A stretch of 64,000 nt of DNA from contig JACRJM010000015.1 of NCBI GenBank assembly GCA_016219965.1, positions 157,857 to 221,856 on the forward strand, in the 5' to 3' direction. Within the stretch, counting starts at the first letter, position 1. Each line of letters opens with the position of its first letter. This document shows, one piece after another, positions 8,679 to 18,100 of the stretch. The notes beneath the pieces were generated by a model, which saw only the letters and a list, made by a program, of their open reading frames with translations, had not been told where the DNA came from and searched no databases. The translations under genes and the position numbers were made by a program. Source of the stretch: Candidatus Schekmanbacteria bacterium. GTDB taxonomy: Bacteria > Schekmanbacteria > GWA2-38-11 > J061.

Positions 8679-11600
8679 TTAGTCTGCGGATGCTAATTCT
8701 TTCTTTGTCTTAGATTTCTTTGCCGTAATCTTAATCTCAATAGGATCGTGAAATGTGCTGACTCCATACATGTTTATATCCTCAATCCTGTATAAGTATT
8801 TCTTGCCTGATTTGATATTGTTGTCTTTAAACTTGTACTTTGCGCCGCTGATTCCAGCATTTTTTGTTTTGATGAGGTTTTTATTTATTTTTACATATTC
8901 TCTATCAGTAGATTCATTACCGGCAGATTCACTACGAAGAATATTGAAGCCTTCATTGTTTGATTCAGAAGCTGTTTTCCATTTGAGTACAACTTTTTTG
9001 CCGGATTGCCTGGCTTCAAAGAAAGAGAGAGTTACCGCTGTGGGCGTTTGTTCGCAAGCATCACCGATTCCATTATTATCAGCATCTAACTGATCAGCGT
9101 TTGCGACAGCGGGACAATTGTCAACAGAATCGCAAACTCCGTCAGCATCTTCGTCAGACTCTTTTAACCACCCTGAATCGCTGAGGCTGAATGTACTATA
9201 TATTTCTTTCTCACTGAGGTTTGATGCTTTCACCCAGTAATAGTATTGCAAACAAAGCTCAGCGGTTTTATCATCAAAGCTTGTACCAGCCTGACAAACT
9301 CCCACTTGCACTGCTGTCCCCGGGTCATTGTTAAGAGAGCGATATACACAGTAAAGTGTTGCCCCTTTGACTTTATTCCATTGAATATTTACGATTTCCC
9401 TATAAGTCCCGTTGCTTGCATATATGCCTTGGGGGACAGCAAGTTCTCGCCAGCCAACATCAGGAGTGCTGAATGCGCTTGCGCGCTCGGGAGAGTCACT
9501 CCTTGCGACCCTTACCCAGTAATAGTATGGCTGGCCTGAATCAGCCGTTGTGTCATCATAGCTGGTCTCGGTCTGCCAGGAGCTGATTGGTGCTGCGTCA
9601 TCAATAACAGACGTCATGCTCCTGTATACCTGGTAGAATGTAGCATCAGGTGACGTAGCCCAGGTTATCCGGACTTTATCGACATAAGCGCCGTCAGTGG
9701 CAGAAACTCCGGTTGGCGCAGAATACCCGCGCCATCCGCTGTCCGATATGCTTTTATTAGAACCGCAGAGACCGGAACTGTTTGCCCCTGCCTCCACCCA
9801 ATAGTAATATATCCTGATCTTCTCTGCCGTTATATCATCGTACTGGGTTTCTGTCTGCCAGGACCCAAGGGACTGGGCTCCGGTGAGACTGTTAGTGGTA
9901 TTCCTCCAGATACGATAGTAAGAGGCGCCCTGAACGCTATCCCAGGATACTGTCACCATGGCGTCGGAAGCGCCGTCAGATGCAGTTACTCCCGTAGGTT
10001 CCTGCAAGTGGTAGGAACCTGTACCATAAAGCGAACTCGATGCGCTCGCATGATTCCCGGATTGATTTGTTGCAGTCTTTACCCAATAATAATAGTTGAT
10101 ATTACAATCAGAAAGTTCCCAGTCATCATAGGTTGTTGCAGTTTGCCATGTGCCGATGGCTACGGCACTGGTATTGTTAGTTGTTGTATTGCGGTAAACA
10201 CGATAATATGTCGCCCCTGAGTATGAGTTCCATGATACGGATATGTGGCCGCCAAGAGTAGTGGTTGCCTTGACACCATTTGGGGCTGAAAGCGCCTTCC
10301 ATCCGATGTCCGGTGCGCTGAAGTCACTTTCCCTTGTTCCAGCATCATCTATTGCGGCAACAACCATATACTCATAATCAACTCCCGGTTCGGAAGACGT
10401 GTCATTGAAGGAATCCTCTGTTGCCCAGTCCCGTATCATAAGCGTAGAGCCCAATATTCGGTCAATGGCACCGGCCTTTTTGCGGAACACCCGGTAATAT
10501 AGAGGTGTTTTACTGATTATTGGCGCCGTCCAGGTGACGGTAACATAGCTTGCTGATTTTCCGTCAGTAGCGGTAACGCCTGTAGGCGCCGGAAGGGGAG
10601 TATAGGTCTTGTACCCCTTGTCAGGAAAGCTGAAATCGCTGTAAAAATAACCACCCCTGTCTGAATGATATCCCCTGGTTTTAACCCAGTAATAGTAGGA
10701 ACGGTTCTGCACGGCAGATAAATCAGTAAACTTCCTGGATGTAACCCACGAGGTCAATGCCGTTGCCGTAGAAGGGTCGTCTGTACTGTTGCGGTAAAGC
10801 TGATAAGCGTCAGAATAGGAAACAGCATCCCATGTAATGAAAACGTGGTCAGTGTATGTTCCTTTGCTTGCATCAACGAATGAAGGTGCCGCAATACCAA
10901 TGTATCCTTTTTCAGCGACGCTGTATGACTTGTTGTCACTATCCATGCTGCTCCAATCAATATACGAACTTTCGCCTGCAGCTATCCAGTAATAGAAGTC
11001 TTTCCCGGGAATCGGTTTACTGCAGCCAGTCCCACTGTCTTCATAAGCTTCATCAGCCAAAGTTGTCCCATTCGCACAGTTAATCGCCTTTGAGCGATCA
11101 ATGGAATCGCTCCGGTACAGACCGTAATAGTTTGTCCCCGGCACCTGGTCCCAGGTAACAGAAATATATTCAGCAGAACAGCCCTCGCAGGCAGAAACAT
11201 TTTGAGGGGCTGAAAACGGGGTAATGCCTGTTGCCCATTCGCTCTGGACCGGATATTCTCCATAACTTCCGCAGAAGTTGTAACTCCTTACACGATAATC
11301 ATAGCTCTTGCCGGGTGCTACTGTTTCATCCATAAAAGCGGAAGTCAGATTTTTGTTTGTCAGTATCTCCCATGTGCCGCCTGATGCAAGGCGTGATACC
11401 TCGTAGCCTGACGCTCCGCTAACAGAATCCCATGAAACCCACACGTAACCAACCTTATTTGTCGAAGCCGTTATATTTGCAGGCGGCGGAGGACCGTCGG
11501 GACATACTATGTGAATCTTGGGATACATTCGCGTAAGATTGTTCCCTGTTATCGTTTCCCATGACTCCACTCCCGGCAATGCGCTCGGGCAGTCGTCGCT

Positions 11601-13514
11601 GTTTCCTGTCACGACAAGGTTAATGTAATAGTCTCCGGGAGGTATGTCGTCAGGAATCACTGATGTTATGTTCCCTGTCCAGTATGATTCATAAGTGAAT
11701 GAAGGCCACTGTACATACGTCCCAAGCTGATAATAATCACCATGCGTCCAGTCCTCATCAGGAGAACAATAAATACCAATATATGGTTGTTTGGAAAGAA
11801 ACACTCTCAGGCGCACGTTGGACGTGGAGGTGTTTGACATATTCTCAACGGTTATGTTGTTTAGAATTATCCAGAACCCCGGTTCATATGTGCCGCCATC
11901 GACGGAGTCCTCGTCAACATTGCCGTCGGGCTTAAGAGCCTGCCTGTCCGTTGTGGCATTATGCAGTCCTCCCTGGGCATAGTATGACTCTACGCCGAGA
12001 TCGTTGACATTCATGATAGGGGTTTGCATCCAGTAAAGACCTCGGAGCAACGCTGCATCTTTGAAGTGAATCCCGCTCCCATCTTCAACAAGGGTGGAAG
12101 AGCGGGAATGCATGACGGTTGGAATATCATAATCATAATTTTCGTTTCCGTCATTAGGCATAAGACCCCATGAATGTCCCAATTCGTGCATCAGTGTCGT
12201 CTGATAGAGATTCAAGTTTTGGTTGCTAAGAGCTTCTTCAAGATCATCAGTCCACACAATATCACCATTAAAAACAATGTCAGTCTCAAATATAGTAGTG
12301 CTAATATTCCAATAAAAGGTGTATCCACGGGCATTCCCCCAGTGATGTCCGAACAAGTCATACAATGCAGCGTCGCTAACAAATCCAAAGAACTCACTAT
12401 AAAAATTAGGGTAGCCATAGCTCCCATCATCATCACGCATGCGGTAGACGTCCATAAACTCATTGTACTGGTTCATCCCCCACTGATCCCAACTGTAATT
12501 CCACCAGGATTCCGGCAGCATTTCCATTACGATAGGGAGATCCCAATAGGCATAAAATCCAAGTGTATCGTTCAGGGCGGTTATAGTGTCTGTTTCAGAG
12601 AGATTTCTTTTTCTGGCAATACCGGAAGTATCTGAGTTGTTGTCGCGGAGCAATTCGATGTCTAAAGGATTTCCTTCAGCATCCAGGATTTCTCCGTCAT
12701 CGGTTATCTGCCATGAAGCAGATTCCGGAAGTTTAGGTGATATTTTTCCCTCTTTGTCACTTGTGATGCCTGCTTTTTTAGAGGACTTTTTGTCAGGTTT
12801 TTTTTGGGCAGGAGATGCAAGCACTTTATTAATTTTACGTTTGAAATTTTTAAAGGTAAGAACAGACACAATCTCTTCACTTTCCCTTGCAAGAGTTTTA
12901 ATGGAACCATCCGGTGCATCCTCGGGCAAGGGAACCATTGTTATCTCTGGTGGAGCGACCTCTGCGATGCCGTTTAAAATCTGTTTTATTTTCCGTCCTG
13001 ATTTTAGCTTTCCTTCTTTCAGGTGAAATCCTCTGCCGCTGGCTGTAAGAACATATTTTTCTCCGGTGCCTTTATCCTCCGTTATCTGGAAAAGACCCTG
13101 GGTGCCGCCAACAATGGGATTGACATAATGCTCACCATCAAAAGTCGAAAAAACCATGTAACGTTCGCCTTCTTTGAAGCTGGGCATATCTGAGACAGTC
13201 AAAGCGATTTTGCCGAGTCGACCGCCGAGAAAAGTAAGTGTAATCTCCTGCGATATATCTTTTTTCACAGTTTTCTTCTTATGGACTAAAGCTATATCCT
13301 TGAATGTTACATCAGTAACTATGGTGTTTCTTTTGGGACCAACGCGGCAAGCCATTTCAGAAACAGTGCCGGCAAAAATAATATCAGCCGAACGCACTAT
13401 CTCATCAAACTCAAGATTTTGCTCAAAGGCAAACGCCAGGCTGTCGGCAAATGAGAAAGCCGATAGCACAGCTATTATAGCAAATATTAAAAACTGTTTT
13501 GTTTTGAGCTTCAT
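8679..13514 (-). CDS. Giant exported matrixin-like metalloprotease/FN3 protein
   Basis: A 1611-residue exported protein. The open frame extends 16 codons further upstream, but the ATG at 13514 has a CAGGGAGT ribosome-binding site and starts a normal signal sequence (MKLKTKQFLIFAIIAVLSAF), so I use it. Near residue 442 the sequence HELGHSWGL matches the zinc-binding HExxHxxG core of metzincins. DIVFN lies upstream of it, as in matrixins, and PTVMHS downstream is a candidate Met-turn. The third zinc histidine of the HExxHxxGxxH motif is replaced (LMPND). About eight FN3-like repeats follow (residues about 675-1445; each opens APxGVxAxDG and contains W..V.GA..Y.VYR), then one TSP3 calcium-binding motif (DNCPAVANADQLDADNNGIG). 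The last 120 residues form a domain with a lysine-rich end that also ends both SBBP proteins. Expression is probably sigma-54 dependent. Confidence 0.85.
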   Translation of the reverse strand: MKLKTKQFLIFAIIAVLSAFSFADSLAFAFEQNLEFDEIVRSADIIFAGTVSEMACRVGPKRNTIVTDVTFKDIALVHKKKTVKKDISQEITLTFLGGRLGKIALTVSDMPSFKEGERYMVFSTFDGEHYVNPIVGGTQGLFQITEDKGTGEKYVLTASGRGFHLKEGKLKSGRKIKQILNGIAEVAPPEITMVPLPEDAPDGSIKTLARESEEIVSVLTFKNFKRKINKVLASPAQKKPDKKSSKKAGITSDKEGKISPKLPESASWQITDDGEILDAEGNPLDIELLRDNNSDTSGIARKRNLSETDTITALNDTLGFYAYWDLPIVMEMLPESWWNYSWDQWGMNQYNEFMDVYRMRDDDGSYGYPNFYSEFFGFVSDAALYDLFGHHWGNARGYTFYWNISTTIFETDIVFNGDIVWTDDLEEALSNQNLNLYQTTLMHELGHSWGLMPNDGNENYDYDIPTVMHSRSSTLVEDGSGIHFKDAALLRGLYWMQTPIMNVNDLGVESYYAQGGLHNATTDRQALKPDGNVDEDSVDGGTYEPGFWIILNNITVENMSNTSTSNVRLRVFLSKQPYIGIYCSPDEDWTHGDYYQLGTYVQWPSFTYESYWTGNITSVIPDDIPPGDYYINLVVTGNSDDCPSALPGVESWETITGNNLTRMYPKIHIVCPDGPPPPANITASTNKVGYVWVSWDSVSGASGYEVSRLASGGTWEILTNKNLTSAFMDETVAPGKSYDYRVRSYNFCGSYGEYPVQSEWATGITPFSAPQNVSACEGCSAEYISVTWDQVPGTNYYGLYRSDSIDRSKAINCANGTTLADEAYEDSGTGCSKPIPGKDFYYWIAAGESSYIDWSSMDSDNKSYSVAEKGYIGIAAPSFVDASKGTYTDHVFITWDAVSYSDAYQLYRNSTDDPSTATALTSWVTSRKFTDLSAVQNRSYYYWVKTRGYHSDRGGYFYSDFSFPDKGYKTYTPLPAPTGVTATDGKSASYVTVTWTAPIISKTPLYYRVFRKKAGAIDRILGSTLMIRDWATEDSFNDTSSEPGVDYEYMVVAAIDDAGTRESDFSAPDIGWKALSAPNGVKATTTLGGHISVSWNSYSGATYYRVYRNTTTNNTSAVAIGTWQTATTYDDWELSDCNINYYYWVKTATNQSGNHASASSSLYGTGSYHLQEPTGVTASDGASDAMVTVSWDSVQGASYYRIWRNTTNSLTGAQSLGSWQTETQYDDITAEKIRIYYYWVEAGANSSGLCGSNKSISDSGWRGYSAPTGVSATDGAYVDKVRITWATSPDATFYQVYRSMTSVIDDAAPISSWQTETSYDDTTADSGQPYYYWVRVARSDSPERASAFSTPDVGWRELAVPQGIYASNGTYREIVNIQWNKVKGATLYCVYRSLNNDPGTAVQVGVCQAGTSFDDKTAELCLQYYYWVKASNLSEKEIYSTFSLSDSGWLKESDEDADGVCDSVDNCPAVANADQLDADNNGIGDACEQTPTAVTLSFFEARQSGKKVVLKWKTASESNNEGFNILRSESAGNESTDREYVKINKNLIKTKNAGISGAKYKFKDNNIKSGKKYLYRIEDINMYGVSTFHDPIEIKITAKKSKTKKELASAD

Positions 13515-13565
13515 ACTCCCTGCCGGAAAGAAATACTTACTTTGATAACAAATCAAAAGCATGAC

Positions 13566-13581
13566 TGCAAAAATAATGCCA
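13566..13581 (-). promoter_or_regulatory. Sigma-54 promoter for the metalloprotease/FN3 gene
   Basis: Read on the minus strand from 13581, the sequence is TGGCATTATTTTTGCA. It has GG and GC exactly ten bases apart and matches the TGGCAY-N-N4-TTGCW consensus. Transcription would start near 13555, leaving a leader of about 40 bases before the ATG at 13514. Confidence 0.7.
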
Positions 13582-13720
13582 CAAAAATTTTTATCATTGC
13601 AAGACTTTGGGGGATTCTTCTTGCGGTAAACACTTAAAGAAAATAATATTCAAAAAGCGAAAGAATTATTTTGTTCAGTGATCAGGGAGTCGAGCTGGTC
13701 ATAAATAGTGAGGTATTTTT

Positions 13721-14704
13721 ATGAGTGAAAGAGATGCTGTTCTGACTGATGTGAGAGGTTTCATGAAAAGCCGCGTCATATTGACTGCTGCGGAACTGGA
13801 TTTTTTTACCATCCTCGACGAAAAACCGGCAAGTGCGAATGAAATTGCATTGAAGAAGGGACTTGACTTGCGAGCAGCAACGCGTGTTCTTGACTGTCTT
13901 ACAGCCATTGGTTTTTTGGAAAAGTGGGACAGTATTTATCATCTTACAAAAAAAGCGTCTTTTTATTCTTCTCATCATCCTGAGACAGTCCTTCCAATGG
14001 TTCTCCACATGAATCATGTTTGGGATAGATGGAGCGGTCTCACAGAAATTGTAAAAACTGGAATCCCTGCTGAAAGAGAACCCGGTATTGCGATGGATGA
14101 TGAAAGCTGGAAGTCATTCATAGGCGCTATGCATGTTGCAGGACTGGAGGTTTCTCAAAAGATCGCTGATGAGTATGACCTTAGCCGTTTCACGCACCTG
14201 CTTGATATAGGAGGTGCTTCAGGTACTTATACTATCGCTTTTTTGCGGCATAACCCTGCCATGACTGCGGTGATTTTCGATCTTGAAAATGTAATTCCAA
14301 TGGCAAGGGAGAGGATAGCGACGGAAGGACTTAGTAAACGAGTTGAATTGGCTGCCGGAGATTTTTATAAGGACGAGCTTCCAACGGGGTGTGATCTGGC
14401 GCTACTTTCAGCCATAATTCATCAGAACAGTCCTCACGAGAATCTTGATCTTTACATCAAGATTTTTAAAGCGCTTAAGCCGGGCGGGACACTGCTTATA
14501 CGCGATCACATTATGGACTCGTCACGCACAAAACCTCCGGCAGGCGCGATGTTTGCCATCAACATGCTCGTTAACACCGGAGGTGACACATATACATTCG
14601 AAGAAGTAAAAGAAGGTCTGGAAAAAGCAGGGTTCACAAACATAAAACAGCTTCGGTACGGAGTGAGTATGGATTGTCTTGTAGAAGGAAGAAAGCCTGA
14701 ATAA
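13721..14704 (+). CDS. SAM-dependent O-methyltransferase (winged-helix plus Methyltransf_2)
   Basis: A 327-residue cytosolic enzyme. Residues 10-85 form a winged-helix dimerisation domain (ILTAAELDFFTILDEKPASA, then RAATRVLDCLTAIGFLEK). Residues 155-320 form a class I methyltransferase fold with the SAM-binding glycine loop LDIGGASGTY at 161-170. An acidic strand end follows at VIFDLENV, then AGDFYKDELP and LKPGGTLLIRD. This is the architecture of plant-type and bacteriochlorophyll BchU-type O- or C-methyltransferases and of many bacterial natural-product methyltransferases. The acceptor is not predictable from the sequence. A TGAGG ribosome-binding site precedes the ATG. It is divergent from the sigma-54 controlled metalloprotease gene and does not obviously belong to its unit. 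Confidence 0.85.
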   Translation: MSERDAVLTDVRGFMKSRVILTAAELDFFTILDEKPASANEIALKKGLDLRAATRVLDCLTAIGFLEKWDSIYHLTKKASFYSSHHPETVLPMVLHMNHVWDRWSGLTEIVKTGIPAEREPGIAMDDESWKSFIGAMHVAGLEVSQKIADEYDLSRFTHLLDIGGASGTYTIAFLRHNPAMTAVIFDLENVIPMARERIATEGLSKRVELAAGDFYKDELPTGCDLALLSAIIHQNSPHENLDLYIKIFKALKPGGTLLIRDHIMDSSRTKPPAGAMFAINMLVNTGGDTYTFEEVKEGLEKAGFTNIKQLRYGVSMDCLVEGRKPE

Positions 14705-14990
14705 TATCTTACGGGATGTTGTTGTTCTGGCAGAGATACCATCTGATATCACTTGCATTGTTATTGCTTTAGAAGGAGATCAGATATATTTTACAGACAT
14801 AAAAATCTTAGGATATTTTCGCTGTACGGTGACAATAGGCGTATATATTAAAGAAGCTGATAACATGGTTAGAAAGCTTTTGTAAGTTTGTTGAGCTATC
14901 TGAAGGTTAATTAAAATAAAAATAATCTATTAAGAGTTAAAACAAACATATTTTATATTAATAAAGAGCAATAAGTAATGTCGAGTTTCT

Positions 14991-15060
14991 GAACACTTTT
15001 CCTTTAAATAAAACAATGAGTTAAAAAATCCCATTTTATTGTGTCTACTAAACCGACACT
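14991..15060 (+). promoter_or_regulatory. Candidate enhancer-binding site, copy 1
   Basis: GAACACTTTT at 14991, AAACAATGAG at 15011 and GTGT at 15041 recur with identical relative spacing (0, 20 and 50 bases) upstream of the SBBP gene at 19859, 19879 and 19909. AACAC and GAGTT form loose inverted half-sites. The element lies 175 bases upstream of the sigma-54 promoter, the distance expected of an upstream activating sequence. GTGTC and GACAC at 15041-15059 also form an inverted repeat. Confidence 0.45.
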
Positions 15061-15165
15061 ATGAAAACAGGACCTACTGGTTTAATAGATTCCCATTTTA
15101 GTCTTTTTATTACAACAGTTTGATTTAATGGTATTTTTTTACTCATTAAAAACCAGAAAAATATA

Positions 15166-15181
15166 TGGCATGTCTTTTGCA
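15166..15181 (+). promoter_or_regulatory. Sigma-54 promoter for the TSP3-RCC1-CARDB gene
   Basis: TGGCATGTCTTTTGCA is a near-perfect match to the -24/-12 consensus, with GG and GC ten bases apart. Transcription would start near 15192, only about 4 bases before the ATG at 15196, so the message would be almost leaderless. This agrees with the absence of a Shine-Dalgarno sequence. Confidence 0.75.
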
Positions 15182-15195
15182 AGTTTTTCTGGTTA

Positions 15196-18100
15196 ATGCT
15201 TACAAAAATAGGCTTCCTATTTCTCCTATTGGTTGTTCTTGTTCTTTTTTACGCTCCCGTTGATGCTGCCTTATTGTGGGAATCTGATTACGGCACACTT
15301 GTCCATCAAGACCCTGCTATTGCTTTAATCGGAGGTGTCGCAACAGGTGCAAAGAGATATACAATAGGGTTTAATTTTGTTTTTTATGGACAGACTTTTT
15401 CGGAGCTTTGGATTAACAGCCTCGGCACAGTATCATTTGGTGATTCAAATCTTAGTGTTACAAATGAGGGATTCCCTGCCGTACAGGATGTTTCAAACCC
15501 TGTCACTCATAAACCACAGCCCTATGAGAGAATGAAAATGATAGCCCCTTTATGGGATTATCTTTTAACAGCTCCTGATGCAAAAGAGGATGGTTCAACT
15601 AATCCAAATACAGGCGTATGGGCAAGACTCATTGGCACCGCCGGTTCACAAAGGCTTATCCTTACTTGGAATGATGTTTCGCATTTCAATTTAAGCGGCT
15701 ATCCCGCTGCATATTATGGCTCAGACACATTCCAGCTTATCCTTTACGAGGGAACTAATGACATAGTAATGAGTTACCTGAATCTTGGCGGCGTTAAAAA
15801 CCCTCTGCACTCCGGAGGTGTTACTTTTCCGGGGGGCAATTATGTTGCCAATGATGATAATGGAATAACTATCGGAGTTAATGCCGGAGATCTGGCAGGA
15901 ACTAATCCGCTTAAAGGTACACAGTATCTTTATGGTTTTGTGGATAATTCGCTTCTGCCTGAGGGTGATTCAATTATTTTTACTTATGACCCTAACTATC
16001 ATGGAGCTGGCATAGGCGGTTATAATTTCTCTACCTATACGACTCCGGATTCTGATGGCGATGGGATCTTAGATACCGCTGATAACTGCCCCTCTGTTTC
16101 AAACCCGGACCAATCGGATATAGACGGCGATGGTATTGGCGATGTGTGTGATAGTGACAAGGATGGTGACGGCATAGCCAATACTTCTGACAACTGTCCC
16201 ACCATTTCAAACGCTGACCAGGCTGATACAGACGCTGATGGTATAGGCAATGCGTGTGATGATGACATGGATGGAGACGGCATCCTCAATGCTTCTGATA
16301 ACTGCCCGTTAACTCCAAATCCAGACCAGATGGATACAAACGGGAATGGGATTGGCGATGCATGTGATAATGATATAGATGGCGATGGGATAGCAAATGC
16401 TTCTGATAATTGCCCCAGCACGTATAATCCGGATCAGCTCGATATAGATGGCGATGGCATAGGAGATTTGTGTGACAGTGACAAGGATGGAGACGGCATA
16501 GCGAATACTTCTGATAATTGTCCAAGCACATATAATCCGGATCAGCTCGATACAGATGGCGACGGCATAGGAGATACATGTGATGATGATATGGATGGTG
16601 ACGGGATACTTAATGCTTCTGATAACTGCCCCAGTGCATACAATCCAGACCAGACTGATACAAACGGGAATGGAGTTGGTGACGCCTGCGATAATGATAT
16701 AGATGGTGATGGGATAGCCAATGCTTCAGATAATTGCCCCTATATTTCAAATCCGGATCAGCTCGATTCAGATAGTGATGGCATAGGCGATGTCTGCGAT
16801 ACGGACAAGGATGGAGACGGTGTATCCAATCAATATGATAATTGTCCGTTAACAGCTAACTCTGATCAGGCAGATACAGACAGCGATGGTATCGGTGATG
16901 CATGCGATGTTTGTACGGATTCAGACAATGACGGTTTAGGAGATCCGGGATTTCCAGAAAATACATGTCCTCAGGATAACTGTGCATTCGTATCAAATCC
17001 GGATCAGCTGGATACAGACGCTGACGGCATAGGGAATGCGTGCGATGATGATATGGATGGAGACGGCGTACTTAATGCTTCTGACAACTGCCCGTTAACT
17101 CCAAATCCTGATCAAATGGATTATGATGGAAATGGCATAGGCGATGCCTGCGATGATGATATAGATGGAGACGGCATCCTCAATGCTTCTGATAATTGCC
17201 CCGGTGCATATAATGCTGATCAGCTTGATACTGACGGTGATGGTATAGGCGATGTCTGTGATGATGACATAGATGGAGACGGCATAGTCAATGCTTCTGA
17301 TAATTGCCCGCTGCTTGCAAACTATGACCAGGCAGATGCAGACAGCGATGGTATCGGCGATGCCTGTGATATTTGCACAGACACAGACAGTGACGGATTC
17401 GGAGATCCGGGATTTGAAGCTAATACTTGTCCAACGGATAATTGTCCTTATGTACCGAACTCTGATCAATTAGACTCTGACGGCGACGGTATCGGCGATT
17501 CGTGCGATGATGACGTAGATGCCGACGGTGTAAGCAATAACCTCGACAATTGTCAGTTCATAGCTAATCCTTCTCAGGCAGACAGCGATTGGGATGGAAT
17601 CGGCAATGCCTGTGATGAAACGCCTATTGTAAGAGCAGTGCTCACAGCAGGTACATACCATTCTATTTCTATAAATACCGATGGAACGCTCTGGTCGTGG
17701 GGAGATAATTTATACGGTCAACTTGGTAACGGTACGACGACCGATAAATCATTGCCTGTCCATATAGGGACTGAAGCAAACTGGTCTCAGATAGCAGCCG
17801 GAGGTTTCAGCACGTCAGCAATAAAAGGTGACGGCACATTGTGGACATGGGGACGCAATAATTATGGCCAGTTAGGAGATGGTACTACGACTAACAAAAC
17901 TGCACCGTTACATATTGGGACAGAAACAGACTGGGCATATGTTGCAGACGGCAGTTATCACACTATAGCGATAAAAACAGACGGCACACTATGGGCATGG
18001 GGATACAATAATTATGGCCAGCTCGGAAACGGCACAACTACTAATAGCTATGTGCCTTTGCACATAGGCACAGACAGCGATTGGCTCTATGCGGCAGCAG

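Larger units (their letters stand above)
14705..15195. other. 491-base AT-rich regulatory region upstream of the TSP3-RCC1-CARDB gene
   Basis: No supported gene lies here. The downstream half contains a conserved upstream element starting at 14991 and a sigma-54 promoter at 15166-15181, both listed separately. The first 280 bases show nothing I can name. Confidence 0.6.

Noticed and set aside
14705-15195. Possible cyclic-di-GMP riboswitch or other structured leader before the giant repeat gene
   Set aside because: No conserved riboswitch core is visible, and the sigma-54 promoter would place transcription downstream of most of this region.
16040-17620. Regular direct repeats that could suggest a CRISPR array or satellite
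   Set aside because: The repeats encode thrombospondin type 3 units in one open frame, vary in sequence by codon position and have no spacers.
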